Assembly (NCBI GenBank): GCA_947177495.1
Contig: CAMWUS010000003.1
Coordinates: 1 to 27,390 of the forward strand
Length of the DNA stretch: 27,390 nt
From: an uncultured Clostridia bacterium
Lineage (GTDB): Bacteria > Bacillota > Clostridia > Christensenellales > Borkfalkiaceae
Reading direction: 5' to 3'
Below the pieces are notes generated by a model. It was not told the DNA's origin. It saw nothing but the letters and a program-made list of their open reading frames with translations, and searched no databases. Shown here piece by piece: positions 14,692-22,011 of the stretch. The translations under genes were made by a program, and so were the position numbers. Position 1 is the stretch's first letter; every line of letters starts with the position of its first letter.

Positions 14692-15819
14692 TTACTCCGT
14701 ACTGAGCGCGCGAATGGAAATTTTGCGCGCGGAAAGCGTAAACAAAACCGTCGTCAGCTCGTACAAAACCACGAACACGGCGAGCACGACGCCGAAAACA
14801 ACGAAGTCAAACGAGTAATCGGGAATCTCCACGTCCTTGAAAACAAGCTCGAGCATGAGCTTTAAAAGTCCGTATTGATAAACCGTTCCCACCGCAAACC
14901 CGACAAAAGCGGGAATGTGGTAACCGCCCAAAACCGCCGCCCAGTAGTCGCGCAGGCGGTAGCCGCTTGCACGCATGAGCGCGATCGTTTCGGCGTTGGA
15001 GCGCACGAGCATGGTCATAGCCAGAAGCAACGAACATGCGGCGAGCAATACCCCCATCACGGCAATCGTAATGCCCATCGTTTCGCTTGAAAGGTCTTTC
15101 ATGGAGAACCCCATTTGCAGCATCGCGGAAAAACAGAAGCACGCGAACGCGACGAAAAAGGCAAGTGCGGGGCGGCTTCTCAGCGTGCCGAAAAACAGCT
15201 CCGTCAAAAACGGGCGTTGTTTTTTCGAGGCGCGCACCTTTGCGGTTTTCCCCTCTTTGCCGCGAAGCAATGCCGATACAGGCAAACGCAATTTTAAAAG
15301 CGCGTACGCAATGGAAAACGCGGAAAAGCAAAGGAACGGCAAAATCACCAAAAAGAACAACAGCTCGCCGTGGAAGCGAATCGGCACTTCGGGCAAATCC
15401 AACCCGTCCATTACCCCATAGACGACGGGCGCAAAGGCGTACCCGCCGCCGAAGCCGATCAAGCCCCCTATGAGCACGCTCAGCCCGAATACCCAAAACC
15501 CCGAAGCGATTTTTATATCGGGAATGCCGAGCGCCTTTAAAATGCCGATTTGCTTGGCGTGCGAATCGAGATACAGCTTGATATAAAACGTGACGAGGAC
15601 GACGGAAACGAGAAGCAGACACAAGCCCGAAATCAGACAGGTGAGCTTAGCGGAAAGCAGTTGCGCTTCGTACAGAGGAAGCGCGGCTTCCGCCACCAAA
15701 TCGCGTACGGTGAGCGCGTCGAGGTAGAAATTCAAAAAGAAGGTACACACGAACGCCACACAAGCGAATACGACGACAATAGCAAATAGTTTTAATCCGT
15801 CTTTGATACTTACCGTCAT
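14692..15819 (-). CDS. ABC transporter permease, FtsX/MacB-type
   Basis: A 375-residue membrane protein with about eight predicted helices in two FtsX-like halves: helices near 12-32, 56-80, 105-130 and 170-192, then 225-245, 253-278, 295-322 and 335-360. The conserved cytoplasmic segment KQIGILKALGIPDIKI in the first half and ETIALMRASGYRLRDYW in the second are the usual coupling motifs that contact the ATPase. It starts one base after the ATPase stop (TAATATG), so the two are coupled. With a single ATPase and one two-domain permease it would make a MacB-like exporter or mechanotransmission system; the cargo is unknown. Starts further upstream were rejected because they lie within the ATPase gene. 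Confidence 0.88.
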   Translation of the reverse strand: MTVSIKDGLKLFAIVVVFACVAFVCTFFLNFYLDALTVRDLVAEAALPLYEAQLLSAKLTCLISGLCLLLVSVVLVTFYIKLYLDSHAKQIGILKALGIPDIKIASGFWVFGLSVLIGGLIGFGGGYAFAPVVYGVMDGLDLPEVPIRFHGELLFFLVILPFLCFSAFSIAYALLKLRLPVSALLRGKEGKTAKVRASKKQRPFLTELFFGTLRSRPALAFFVAFACFCFSAMLQMGFSMKDLSSETMGITIAVMGVLLAACSLLLAMTMLVRSNAETIALMRASGYRLRDYWAAVLGGYHIPAFVGFAVGTVYQYGLLKLMLELVFKDVEIPDYSFDFVVFGVVLAVFVVLYELTTVLFTLSARKISIRALSTE

Positions 15820-15820
15820 A

Positions 15821-16513
15821 TTACCACCCGATTTCGAACGCGGTTTTCTTTTGCGCGTTCGTCCGCATATCCGCAATCTTGCCGCTGTTCATCACGAACA
15901 CCTTATCCGCCATGTCCGCAATCGAGGGATTGTGCGTGACCATGACGGCGGTGAAGCCAATCTCCTGCTGTGCTTTGCACAACAGGTCGAGCACGTTGCG
16001 CCCCGTCTCTTCGTCGAGCGCGCCCGTCGGTTCGTCCAAAAACAGCACCTTGGGTTTTTTGGCAAGCGCACGGGCAATGCTCACGCGTTGCTGTTCTCCG
16101 CCCGAAAGTTCCTTGGGGCGGCGCGTCCTTTTCTCCCAAAGTCCAACCGCGCGAATGATTTCGCCGTAGTCTTTATTCTTTGCCAAATCTGCGCATAGAC
16201 GCACGTTTGCCTCTACGGTCAAGTGCGGCAACAAAAAGTATTGCTGAAACACAAACCCCACCGTCCGCTTGCGGAAGTCGGTGAGTTGCTTTTCGTTCAT
16301 GGCGGTAATCTCCTCGCCGTCGCAAATCACCTTTCCCGCCGTCGGTCGCTCCAAGCCCGACAGCACGGACAACAGCGTGGACTTTCCCGAACCCGACTGC
16401 CCGAGAATGACGGCGCATTCCCCTTTGCCGATTTCAAGCGAAACGCCTTTGAGCGCGCCGCAAGCCGCTTCGCCGCTCCCGTAAATTTTCGTTAATTCTT
16501 GCGCTACAATCAT
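15821..16513 (-). CDS. ABC transporter ATP-binding protein, LolD/MacB type
   Basis: A 230-residue ATPase that would energise the adjacent FtsX-type permease. Walker A GQSGSGKST at 38-46, Q-loop FVFQQYFLLPHLTVEANV, signature LSGGEQQRVSIARAL, Walker B VLFLDEPTGALD, and the H-loop VMVTHNPSIAD are all intact. The ATG at 16513 has GGAG 7-8 bases upstream, and its ATGA overlaps the stop of the TetR gene. The LLPHLTVEANV sequence is typical of the LolD/MacB/FtsE group rather than nutrient importers. Confidence 0.94.
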   Translation of the reverse strand: MIVAQELTKIYGSGEAACGALKGVSLEIGKGECAVILGQSGSGKSTLLSVLSGLERPTAGKVICDGEEITAMNEKQLTDFRKRTVGFVFQQYFLLPHLTVEANVRLCADLAKNKDYGEIIRAVGLWEKRTRRPKELSGGEQQRVSIARALAKKPKVLFLDEPTGALDEETGRNVLDLLCKAQQEIGFTAVMVTHNPSIADMADKVFVMNSGKIADMRTNAQKKTAFEIGW

Positions 16514-17079
16514 TTTTGTTCTCCTTTCCATTTGGTGATAAGCCCCACGAGCACTTCGGAAAGCATTCTGCCCATCTCCTCCTCGGTAAACGAGCAGGCG
16601 CGCGAAGCAATGAGCGAGGCGATGCCGTGCGTAAAAATCCACAAATGCAGATAGAGTCTCTTCGCCCGTTCGGCGTCCATTCCGTAGCCGTTCATAACGG
16701 AAGCGAGAATCGCCTCGAAATTGTCGTCGATTTCCGGCAGAATGGAAACCGTCGTTCCCTTACGCTCGGAGAGGAAGAGAAACTGAAAGAGCTTGGGCTC
16801 TTCTTGGGCAAACCGTAAATATGCCATGCCCACCCCTTTAAACGGGATTTCCTCTTTCAGCCCTGCCTGCACGTACTTATCGTACAGCCTGCGGGCGGCT
16901 TTTTCCGTTTCGCTTAAAATTTCTTCCATGCCCGAAAAGAGGGTGAACACGGGGCGCGCGGAGCTTTGCAGCTTTGCACCCAACGCACGCGCGGTAATTC
17001 TTTCCCGCCCGCTCTCCCGCAGTATATCGAGCGCGGCGGCAATCACCTCTTCTCTTGTAAACTTCGCTTTCGGCGGCAT
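16510..17079 (-). CDS. TetR/AcrR-family transcriptional regulator
   Basis: A 189-residue repressor-type regulator. The N-terminal helix-turn-helix is at about 10-50 (REEVIAAALDILRESG, then ITARALGAKLQSSARPVFTLFSGMEEIL), and the rest is an all-helical ligand domain. It is the first gene of the operon, overlapping the ABC ATPase gene by an ATGA, and a pair of palindromes covers the promoter just upstream. I infer that it represses its own operon and releases it when a compound exported by, or harmful in the absence of, the ABC system binds. The start at 17079 has AAAGGAG six bases upstream. Confidence 0.92.
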   Translation of the reverse strand: MPPKAKFTREEVIAAALDILRESGRERITARALGAKLQSSARPVFTLFSGMEEILSETEKAARRLYDKYVQAGLKEEIPFKGVGMAYLRFAQEEPKLFQFLFLSERKGTTVSILPEIDDNFEAILASVMNGYGMDAERAKRLYLHLWIFTHGIASLIASRACSFTEEEMGRMLSEVLVGLITKWKGEQK

Positions 17080-17094
17080 TTTATCTCCTTTCTA

Positions 17095-17120
17095 AAACAG
17101 TTGTTTTAAAACACTTGTTT
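17095..17120 (-). promoter_or_regulatory. Tandem palindromic operator of the TetR-ABC operon
   Basis: Two 12-base palindromes of the form AAACANNTGTTT, AAACAGTTGTTT (17095-17106) and AAACACTTGTTT (17109-17120), with centres 14 bases apart. They cover the expected transcription start right after the -10 box (17127-17122), which is where a TetR repressor would block transcription. Confidence 0.72.
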
Positions 17121-17121
17121 T

Positions 17122-17151
17122 ATTATAGTATCAAAAAAACCGCCTTGTCAA
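17122..17151 (-). promoter_or_regulatory. Sigma-A promoter of the TetR-ABC operon
   Basis: TTGACA (17151-17146), 18 bases, TATAAT (17127-17122), both full consensus. The -35 lies inside the loop and arm of the dusB terminator. Confidence 0.85.
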
Positions 17152-17169
17152 GCGATTGAAGGCGGTTTT
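17136..17169 (-). terminator. Rho-independent terminator of the spoVT-yabM-mazG-dusB operon
   Basis: AAAACCGCCTT (17136-17146) and AAGGCGGTTTT (17159-17169) form an 11-pair stem with a 12-base loop. On the minus strand the 3' arm is followed by more T (seven in a row). It overlaps the dusB stop codon and the -35 of the next promoter. Confidence 0.85.
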
Positions 17170-18097
17170 ATAAAATTTCCATAGCAAGCGATAATACCTC
17201 TTCGGTAGACTGCGCCGCGAAAAACCTGCGTTTGGCTTCCGCCGCGCCGCGCATACCCTTTGTGTAGAACGCCGCCATTTTGCGCATGAAAACGGTTGCA
17301 AACCGTTCGCCATACAGCTCGCGCGTGGCGATAAGCTGTTCTTTAAAAAGCTCCGTCATGGGCGGCGCTTCCCTGCCCGTAAAGTCGCAGAAAATATGCG
17401 GGCGGAAGAGCGCGGCGCGGGCAATCATCACGCCGTCGGCGCCCGTTTCGCGCAGCATACGCTCCCCGTCGCTCTTGCTGTATATCCCGCCGTTGGCAAT
17501 GACGGGGATATTCACCGCCGCCTTTGCCGCGGCAATTTCTTGAAAGTCGCATTTGCCCGCGTAAATGCGTTCCCGCGATCTGCCGTGAATGGTGATCATG
17601 CACGCGCCCGCGCCCTCGCACAGCCGCGCGAACTCCGCCGTGCATTTCTTGTCTTCCGTAATTCCCGTGCGGAATTTGACGGATACGGGCTTTCCGCTCT
17701 TCACGCAAGCCGCTATCACCTTTTCCGCCAACGGGAAGTTTTCCATGAGCGCGCTCCCCTCGCCGTTCCTTACGATTTTGGGCATGGGACAGCCCATGTT
17801 GATGTCCACCAAATCGAAGGGCGCAAGCGCTTCGCTCTCGCAAGCGGCGCGCATGATGTCGGGATCGCTCCCGAAAATCTGCACTGCCTTGGGCGATTCG
17901 TCGCCGCAAATGAGCAGCTTTCCCGTTTCCTCGCTCCCGTACATGAGCCCCTTACAGCTCACCATTTCCGTAAAGGTAAGCCCCGCGCCGAGGGAAATGC
18001 ACATCTTGCGGAACGGGTAATTGGTGTACCCCGCAAGGGGCGCCAAAAATACGTTGTTGGAGCACTTCACGCCCCCGAACTCAATCGCGCGAAACAT
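17168..18097 (-). CDS. dusB: tRNA-dihydrouridine synthase
   Basis: FMN enzyme that reduces uridine to dihydrouridine in tRNA using NADPH. The 309-residue protein has the TIM-barrel start VFLAPLAGYTNYPFRK, FTEMVSCKGL, the catalytic cysteine motif VDINMGCPMPK (Cys103), the substrate/FMN segment VSVKFRTGI, ITIHGRSRERIYAGKC and the phosphate-binding VIANGGI and GADGVMIARAA. The start at 18097 lies inside the end of mazG (17-base overlap). The Dus group (B in many clostridial annotations) is assigned by general similarity only. The C-terminal helical domain is present and the gene appears complete. Confidence 0.93.
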   Translation of the reverse strand: MFRAIEFGGVKCSNNVFLAPLAGYTNYPFRKMCISLGAGLTFTEMVSCKGLMYGSEETGKLLICGDESPKAVQIFGSDPDIMRAACESEALAPFDLVDINMGCPMPKIVRNGEGSALMENFPLAEKVIAACVKSGKPVSVKFRTGITEDKKCTAEFARLCEGAGACMITIHGRSRERIYAGKCDFQEIAAAKAAVNIPVIANGGIYSKSDGERMLRETGADGVMIARAALFRPHIFCDFTGREAPPMTELFKEQLIATRELYGERFATVFMRKMAAFYTKGMRGAAEAKRRFFAAQSTEEVLSLAMEIL

Positions 18098-19490
18098 TCT
18101 CTTTCGCCCTTTTATAATAAGTATGCCACTCCTCGTCCGTGAGGTTGTGTACGTCCTTGCCGTCCGCAAGCACCAGCCTCTCCCACTCGGTAAAGCGCGC
18201 CGCGTTCTTTTTCACCGTATCGAGAAGCGCCTGCTCGCTGTCGATACCCAAAAGGTGCGCCGCGTGCATAAGCACCATTAAAATATCGCCGAACTCCGCC
18301 GCAATTTGCCCCTTGTCGCCGCTTCTAACCGCTTGGGTAAGCTCCTCCGCTTCCTCGGCAAATTTCTTTTTATAGTCCTCGGGGGCGGTGAAATTCCACC
18401 CGCCCTTTGCCATGCGCTTGGCAATTTTTTGGGCACGAAGCAATGCGGGGAAGCACTTGGGCACGTCGTTCACCGAATCGGAATACGTCTTTTGCCCTTT
18501 CTCCGTCATCTTGTTTTTATCCCAAACGGAGAGCGCGCTTTCCGCGCCCGTCGCCTTGTCTTCGCCGAACACGTGCGTGTGGCGAGAAATGAGCTTTTCG
18601 CAAACCCCGCTCAATACGTCCGTTAAAGTAAACCCGCCGCGCTCCTCTTCTATTAAGGTATGGAACGCCGCCTGCATCATAACGTCCCCCGCCTCTTCGC
18701 ACATCTTGTCGGGGTCGTCGCTGTCGATTGCGTCGACAAGCTCGTACGCCTCTTCGATGGCGTTGATGCGAATGCTCTCGTGCGTTTGCACCCTGTCCCA
18801 AGGGCACCCGTCGGGTGCGCGCAAGCGGCGCAAAATATCCATTAAATCTTCGAGGCAAAACCGCTTTTTCTCGAGAAGTTCCGCCCCGTACACGACGATT
18901 GCGGTATGCTCGCCGTAATCGCTCTGTCTATCCGCTTCGCAGAGCGGAATTCTCTTTTCCGTTTCGCCGTTGATATACAGCGCGGGCGCTTCGTCGCCGA
19001 ACAGCTCGGTGAGCGCAAGCTTCACGTCGCCCGCAAGCAATTTGTCCGCTACGTCGTAAACGACGAGCGGGAGCGTCAAACGCCGCCCCGTAATCTCATA
19101 GGCTGAAACGCTTGTAAAGGAGCAGCCGAGCCCTGCGCGTGCCGCCGCAGCAGCACCCTTGCCTACTCCTTCTATTACGTGCACGTCCTCGCCAATGAGG
19201 AGCTGTGCCGCCCTGTCCTCGGTAATACTTCCGTCCACGCAGTAGCAAAGATCTTTCCCCTTTGCCTGCCGTTTAACTTCCGCCGCGATATTCTTTGCAA
19301 GCGTATCCCAATTACGGCTCTTTTCGTACAGCTCGTCCAGCGTTTCGAATTCAATTCCCGCTTCTCTGAGCCCGTCTGCCGAAGGGAGCTTCCCCGTGCG
19401 GAGCAACACTTTGTCCGCCTGTTTCAACGCGGCGAGCGCCCGCCCCGTCAGGTCTCCCTTCTCTATCCCTAAGCCGATCAGAGTAATCAT
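18081..19490 (-). CDS. mazG: YabN-type protein: tetrapyrrole-methylase-like domain plus MazG pyrophosphohydrolase
   Basis: A 469-residue two-domain protein. The N-terminal half (about 1-210, starting MITLIGLGIEKGDL) is a SAM-dependent tetrapyrrole-methylase-like domain. The C-terminal half has MazG sequence with EEAYELVDAID and CEEAGDVMMQ (the E-x2-E and E-x2-D metal sites), then a second repeat (FAEEAEELTQAV, EFGDILMVLMHAA). MazG domains hydrolyse nucleoside triphosphates to monophosphate and pyrophosphate; the role of the fusion is not well defined. The position after a yabM-like flippase gene and spoVT reproduces the Bacillus spoVT-yabM-yabN order. The preceding gene overlaps it by 140 bases as the sequence stands. 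GGGAG lies 10 bases before the ATG. Confidence 0.92.
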   Translation of the reverse strand: MITLIGLGIEKGDLTGRALAALKQADKVLLRTGKLPSADGLREAGIEFETLDELYEKSRNWDTLAKNIAAEVKRQAKGKDLCYCVDGSITEDRAAQLLIGEDVHVIEGVGKGAAAAARAGLGCSFTSVSAYEITGRRLTLPLVVYDVADKLLAGDVKLALTELFGDEAPALYINGETEKRIPLCEADRQSDYGEHTAIVVYGAELLEKKRFCLEDLMDILRRLRAPDGCPWDRVQTHESIRINAIEEAYELVDAIDSDDPDKMCEEAGDVMMQAAFHTLIEEERGGFTLTDVLSGVCEKLISRHTHVFGEDKATGAESALSVWDKNKMTEKGQKTYSDSVNDVPKCFPALLRAQKIAKRMAKGGWNFTAPEDYKKKFAEEAEELTQAVRSGDKGQIAAEFGDILMVLMHAAHLLGIDSEQALLDTVKKNAARFTEWERLVLADGKDVHNLTDEEWHTYYKRAKENVSRD

Positions 19491-20808
19491 GCGCCTTTTT
19501 CTCCCGTTTTGTTTCTCGCTTTAAAGTATAGTACAAATCGAGGAAAAAAGCAACCAGATAACAGGCGTTTGTGGCGATTGCCGCACCCGCAACGGAGATA
19601 GCGGGATTGCCCACGAGCACGCTTTCCAACGCGAGTTTTACTCCCACGGCGACGAGCATGGAAAACGCGGCGTATTTCGCCCGTCCCATACCCGTGAGGC
19701 AGGCGGCGAGCGTATCTACCCCCGCAAGGCTGACGGCGGAAACGGAAGTGAGCCGCAGGAGCGTAACGAGCGTCTCTGCGTCTTCCGTAGAAAGATGCCC
19801 GTACAGAATGGATACCACGGGGCGGGCAAGCACGAACAGCCCCACCGCACAGGGAAGCGACAAAATAAGCGTCAACGCCAACGCATACAGGGCGCGCGTT
19901 CTGCCCTCTTCCCGCTCGCCCCGCGCAAAGCAGGCGGACACCGCGGGCACGCTTGCCGCTGCCAACCCGTAACACACGGCGGCAGGCAAATTGACGAGCG
20001 TGATCGCACTCCCCGCAAACAGCCCGTAGAGCGATACTGCGCGGGAAGTATGGCGGGACATCAGCCGCACGAGATACACGCTGTCCACCGTCTGCGAAAG
20101 CGGGAGCACGGCGGAAGCGAACATGACGGGAAGCGCGGCGGCAAAAATTTCCGAACCGCCCGTTTTGCGCGCCCGCAAATACCCGCGCCTGTGCTCGTTG
20201 CGGGAGCGCATAAAGAGATAGACGAGCGCGGCAAGCTCGGAAAGCGTTACCGAACAGAGCGCCGCAAACGCCGCCTTCGCAGGCTCCTCCTGATAGCGAA
20301 ACGCAAACAATAGCCCCGCGCCCGCCTTAAAGAGCTGTTCTACGATTTCGGAAACCGCCGTGGGGCGCATATCGTTTTTGCCCTGAAAGTAGCCGCGCAG
20401 TACCGCGATGAGCGCCACGAGAAAGACTGACGGCGCCAACGCGAAATAACAGTCTTTCAGAGCGGCGTCGCCTTGCACGCCGCTCATGTACGGCGCAAGC
20501 AAGCACATGATTGCCGCACCGCACAGCCCGAGGAGCGCAAACAGCTTTAACGCCGTTTTTACCGTTCCGTCCGTGCGCTGACCGCGCGCCGTCTCTCTTG
20601 CGATGATGCGGGAAAACGCCGACGGAATGCCCGTAGACGAAAAGGTTAACAGCACGCAAAAGAGCGGGTACGCCATTTGGTATAACCCCATGCCGTAGCC
20701 GCTGAGATACCGCGAAAGCGGAATGCGATAGAGCGCGCCGATTCCCTTTGCCAAAAATCCGCCGAGGGAGATGACCGCCACGTTTTTCAGGAACGTTTTG
20801 TGTTTCAT
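19351..20808 (-). CDS. Polysaccharide-biosynthesis flippase, SpoVB/YabM-like (MATE/MOP superfamily)
   Basis: Membrane protein of about 14 helices, MVF/polysaccharide-transporter type, related to SpoVB/YabM, which move lipid-linked precursors or support spore or envelope polymer assembly. Family marks are the N-terminal KNVAVISLGGFLAKGIGALYRIPLSRYL, TGIPSAFSRIIARE, RGYFQGKNDMRPTAVSEIVEQ and ACLTGMGRAKYAAF. The helical part ends near residue 438 (FFLDLYYTLKRETKREKKA). The remaining ~46 residues are a translation of the start of mazG in another frame, are not membrane-like and are probably not natural. One extra A in the AAAAA of this tail would end the protein at a TGA overlapping the mazG ATG. 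No clear ribosome site precedes the ATG at 20808. Confidence 0.9.
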   Translation of the reverse strand: MKHKTFLKNVAVISLGGFLAKGIGALYRIPLSRYLSGYGMGLYQMAYPLFCVLLTFSSTGIPSAFSRIIARETARGQRTDGTVKTALKLFALLGLCGAAIMCLLAPYMSGVQGDAALKDCYFALAPSVFLVALIAVLRGYFQGKNDMRPTAVSEIVEQLFKAGAGLLFAFRYQEEPAKAAFAALCSVTLSELAALVYLFMRSRNEHRRGYLRARKTGGSEIFAAALPVMFASAVLPLSQTVDSVYLVRLMSRHTSRAVSLYGLFAGSAITLVNLPAAVCYGLAAASVPAVSACFARGEREEGRTRALYALALTLILSLPCAVGLFVLARPVVSILYGHLSTEDAETLVTLLRLTSVSAVSLAGVDTLAACLTGMGRAKYAAFSMLVAVGVKLALESVLVGNPAISVAGAAIATNACYLVAFFLDLYYTLKRETKREKKAHDYSDRLRDREGRPDGAGARRVETGGQSVAPHGEAPFGRRAQRSGN

Positions 20809-20816
20809 GTATAGAA

Positions 20817-20844
20817 AAGCGCCGCCGCGACCAAACGCGGCGGC
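20817..20844 (-). terminator. GC-rich hairpin between spoVT and yabM
   Basis: GCCGCCGCG (20821-20829) and CGCGGCGGC (20836-20844) form a 9-pair stem, 6-base loop, followed on the minus strand by GCTTTTC. The short T-run suggests partial termination, so spoVT could be expressed at a higher level than the genes after it. Confidence 0.6.
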
Positions 20845-20850
20845 ATCGTC

Positions 20851-21396
20851 TTATTCGAACTGATTTGCGATGATGTCCGCCGTAAGACGGGCAAGCTTTA
20901 CGCAAGACGCTTCCAACACGCTGCCCTCTTCGCGCGAGAGTAAAACCACCGCGCCCAAGCAGTCGCCGTTCGCCACGATGGGAACGATGATTTGCGCCGT
21001 AAATTCCTCTTCCTGCTCCTGCGTGATGGGAATCAGCTCGCCCCCTTCCGCTTTGTTTGCAAGATAGCTTCTGCGCGAAGTCATTACTTCCGTTACCTTC
21101 TCCGAAACAGTTTTGCCGACAAGTCCTCTTTTGCCCTGTCCGCAAGCGCTGAGTACGGCGTCGTTATCGCAGATAGCCGCCAACAGTCCGCTCTGCTCGT
21201 TGAGCGATTTCGCCGTGCCCTCCGCAAAACGCTCCACGGACGCGATAGGCGAATATTTTTTGAGCATCAGCTCGTCGCGGTCGGTAAACAGTTCTAAGGG
21301 GTCTCCCTCGCGAATGCGCAGGGTGCGGCGTATTTCCTTGGGAATTACCACCCTGCCCAGCTCGTCGATCCTCCTCACGATACCCGTTGCTTTCAT
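20851..21396 (-). CDS. spoVT: Stage V sporulation protein T, AbrB-family regulator
   Basis: Forespore transcription factor in Bacillus and clostridia. The N-terminal swapped-hairpin AbrB domain (MKATGIVRRIDELGRVVIPKEIRRTLRIREGDPLELF, 1-50) nearly matches SpoVT, and the C-terminal GAF domain (about 55-178, with AQIIVPIVANGDCLGAVVLLS) separates it from AbrB and Abh, which lack it. Length 181 is close to Bacillus SpoVT (178). The ATG at 21396 has GGAGG upstream, but with an unusually long spacing of about 11 bases. The gene leads the yabM-mazG-dusB group, conserved order as in Bacillus. A sigma-G-like promoter and a long dyad lie just upstream. Confidence 0.94.
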   Translation of the reverse strand: MKATGIVRRIDELGRVVIPKEIRRTLRIREGDPLELFTDRDELMLKKYSPIASVERFAEGTAKSLNEQSGLLAAICDNDAVLSACGQGKRGLVGKTVSEKVTEVMTSRRSYLANKAEGGELIPITQEQEEEFTAQIIVPIVANGDCLGAVVLLSREEGSVLEASCVKLARLTADIIANQFE

Positions 21397-21406
21397 GATA
21401 AAAAAA

Positions 21407-21454
21407 TCCTCCGTATAATGCCGAACCGAATTCGGTTATCATCATTATGCGGAG
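21407..21454 (-). promoter_or_regulatory. Long dyad upstream of spoVT including its Shine-Dalgarno
   Basis: Arms CTCCGTATAATG (21409-21420) and CATTATGCGGAG (21443-21454) match with one G-U, around a perfect 14-base palindrome AACCGAATTCGGTT (21424-21437). On the mRNA the GGAGG of spoVT lies in the 3' arm. It could be an operator or an RNA hairpin in transcripts from further upstream. Confidence 0.55.
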
Positions 21455-21471
21455 AATTTTCATTTCTATTC
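21443..21471 (-). promoter_or_regulatory. Putative sigma-G promoter of spoVT
   Basis: GAATA (21471-21467), 17 bases, CATAATG (21449-21443) on the minus strand. This matches the remembered sigma-G consensus (GHATR, 17-18, CATNHTA) at all but the last base. The leader would be about 40 bases. Between here and 21541 I see no gene. Confidence 0.5.
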
Positions 21472-21541
21472 GGTTTTAACTGTTGTTCTGTTCTTCTCGG
21501 CTTTCCCTTGGGGAGAAGGCAGGGACACATTAAAGTTTCAT

Positions 21542-21790
21542 TTACTTAAAGTCAATATCTAAGTCTTCGCTACAAAACATAGGGTCACTGAAAAACTCAC
21601 TTGGAGACACTTCCAAAACTCGCAAAATGATTAGTAACGTACGAAGATAAATATCTTTGTTTTTGTTTTTTCTAATGCTTCGATAAGTTTCATAAGATAT
21701 CGCCGCTTTATTGCAAAGCGTATAAACACCTAAATGCTTTTCCTTGCGCAAGTTTTCCAACTTATCGGATAAAAATTCATTCAATAGCAT
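21542..21790 (-). CDS. XRE-family helix-turn-helix regulator, 82 residues
   Basis: Short Cro/C1-type DNA-binding protein: LSDKLENLRKEKHLGVYTLCNKAAISYETYRSIRKNKNKDIYLRTLLIILRVLEVSPSEFF is the helix-turn-helix domain, with recognition helix near 31-40, followed by an acidic tail (SEDLDIDFK). The target is unknown. The ATG at 21790 lacks a clear ribosome site; TTG two codons later is possible. It is AT-rich relative to the flanking genes, as is the other small xre gene at 9490, which suggests transfer. It stands between the spoVT group and the gene-free stretch with the orphan plus-strand promoter. Imperfect repeats (TCACTAT...ATAGTAGTGA) in 21805-21845 could be its operator, a weak guess. Confidence 0.82.
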   Translation of the reverse strand: MLLNEFLSDKLENLRKEKHLGVYTLCNKAAISYETYRSIRKNKNKDIYLRTLLIILRVLEVSPSEFFSDPMFCSEDLDIDFK

Positions 21791-21846
21791 ACATATAGAA
21801 TATCAAAATTCACTATTGAAATATCTGTGCCATAGTAGTGATTTTG

Positions 21847-21875
21847 TTGACTTATGTAAAAATATTTGCTATAAT
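21847..21875 (+). promoter_or_regulatory. Consensus promoter with no plus-strand gene after it
   Basis: TTGACT (21847-21852), 17 bases, TATAAT (21870-21875) on the plus strand. Both neighbouring genes read on the minus strand, and the next plus-strand gene is 4.5 kb away. Confidence 0.75.
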
Positions 21876-21881
21876 TGCTTC

Positions 21882-21990
21882 AAGAAACAATTTTGTGCCG
21901 TTCATCGTTGGTCGCCAAACAAAAATCGTATCCCCGCCATAGGCGGGGGATATAAGAAAGCCGCCCGAGCATTCGCTCGGGCGGCTTTGC
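21882..21990 (+). ncRNA. Candidate small RNA of about 105 bases
   Basis: Predicted transcript from the promoter at 21847-21875. It holds no convincing open frame and three hairpins: a small TTGG/CCAA, then TATCCCCGCC/GGCGGGGGATA (about 21929-21952, one bulge) and finally a perfect 14-pair GC-rich stem (21957-21988) that would act as a terminator. I recognise no known RNA family. Inference from promoter and structure only. Confidence 0.45.
21957..21988. terminator. Strong hairpin terminator after the vWA lipoprotein gene
   Basis: AAAGCCGCCCGAGC (21957-21970) and GCTCGGGCGGCTTT (21975-21988), perfect 14 pairs with a 4-base loop, flanked by TTTCTT on the minus and TTTGCATTT on the plus strand. 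It ends the vWA transcript (stop at 22012) and the candidate small RNA. Confidence 0.82.
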
Positions 21991-22011
21991 ATTTACATCA
22001 TAAAAACATCG

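Noticed and set aside
19487..21145. Arg/Gly-rich alternative frames across the yabM-like gene and spoVT
   Set aside because: Both genes are well supported in their own frames; the others are typical out-of-frame translations of GC-rich sequence.
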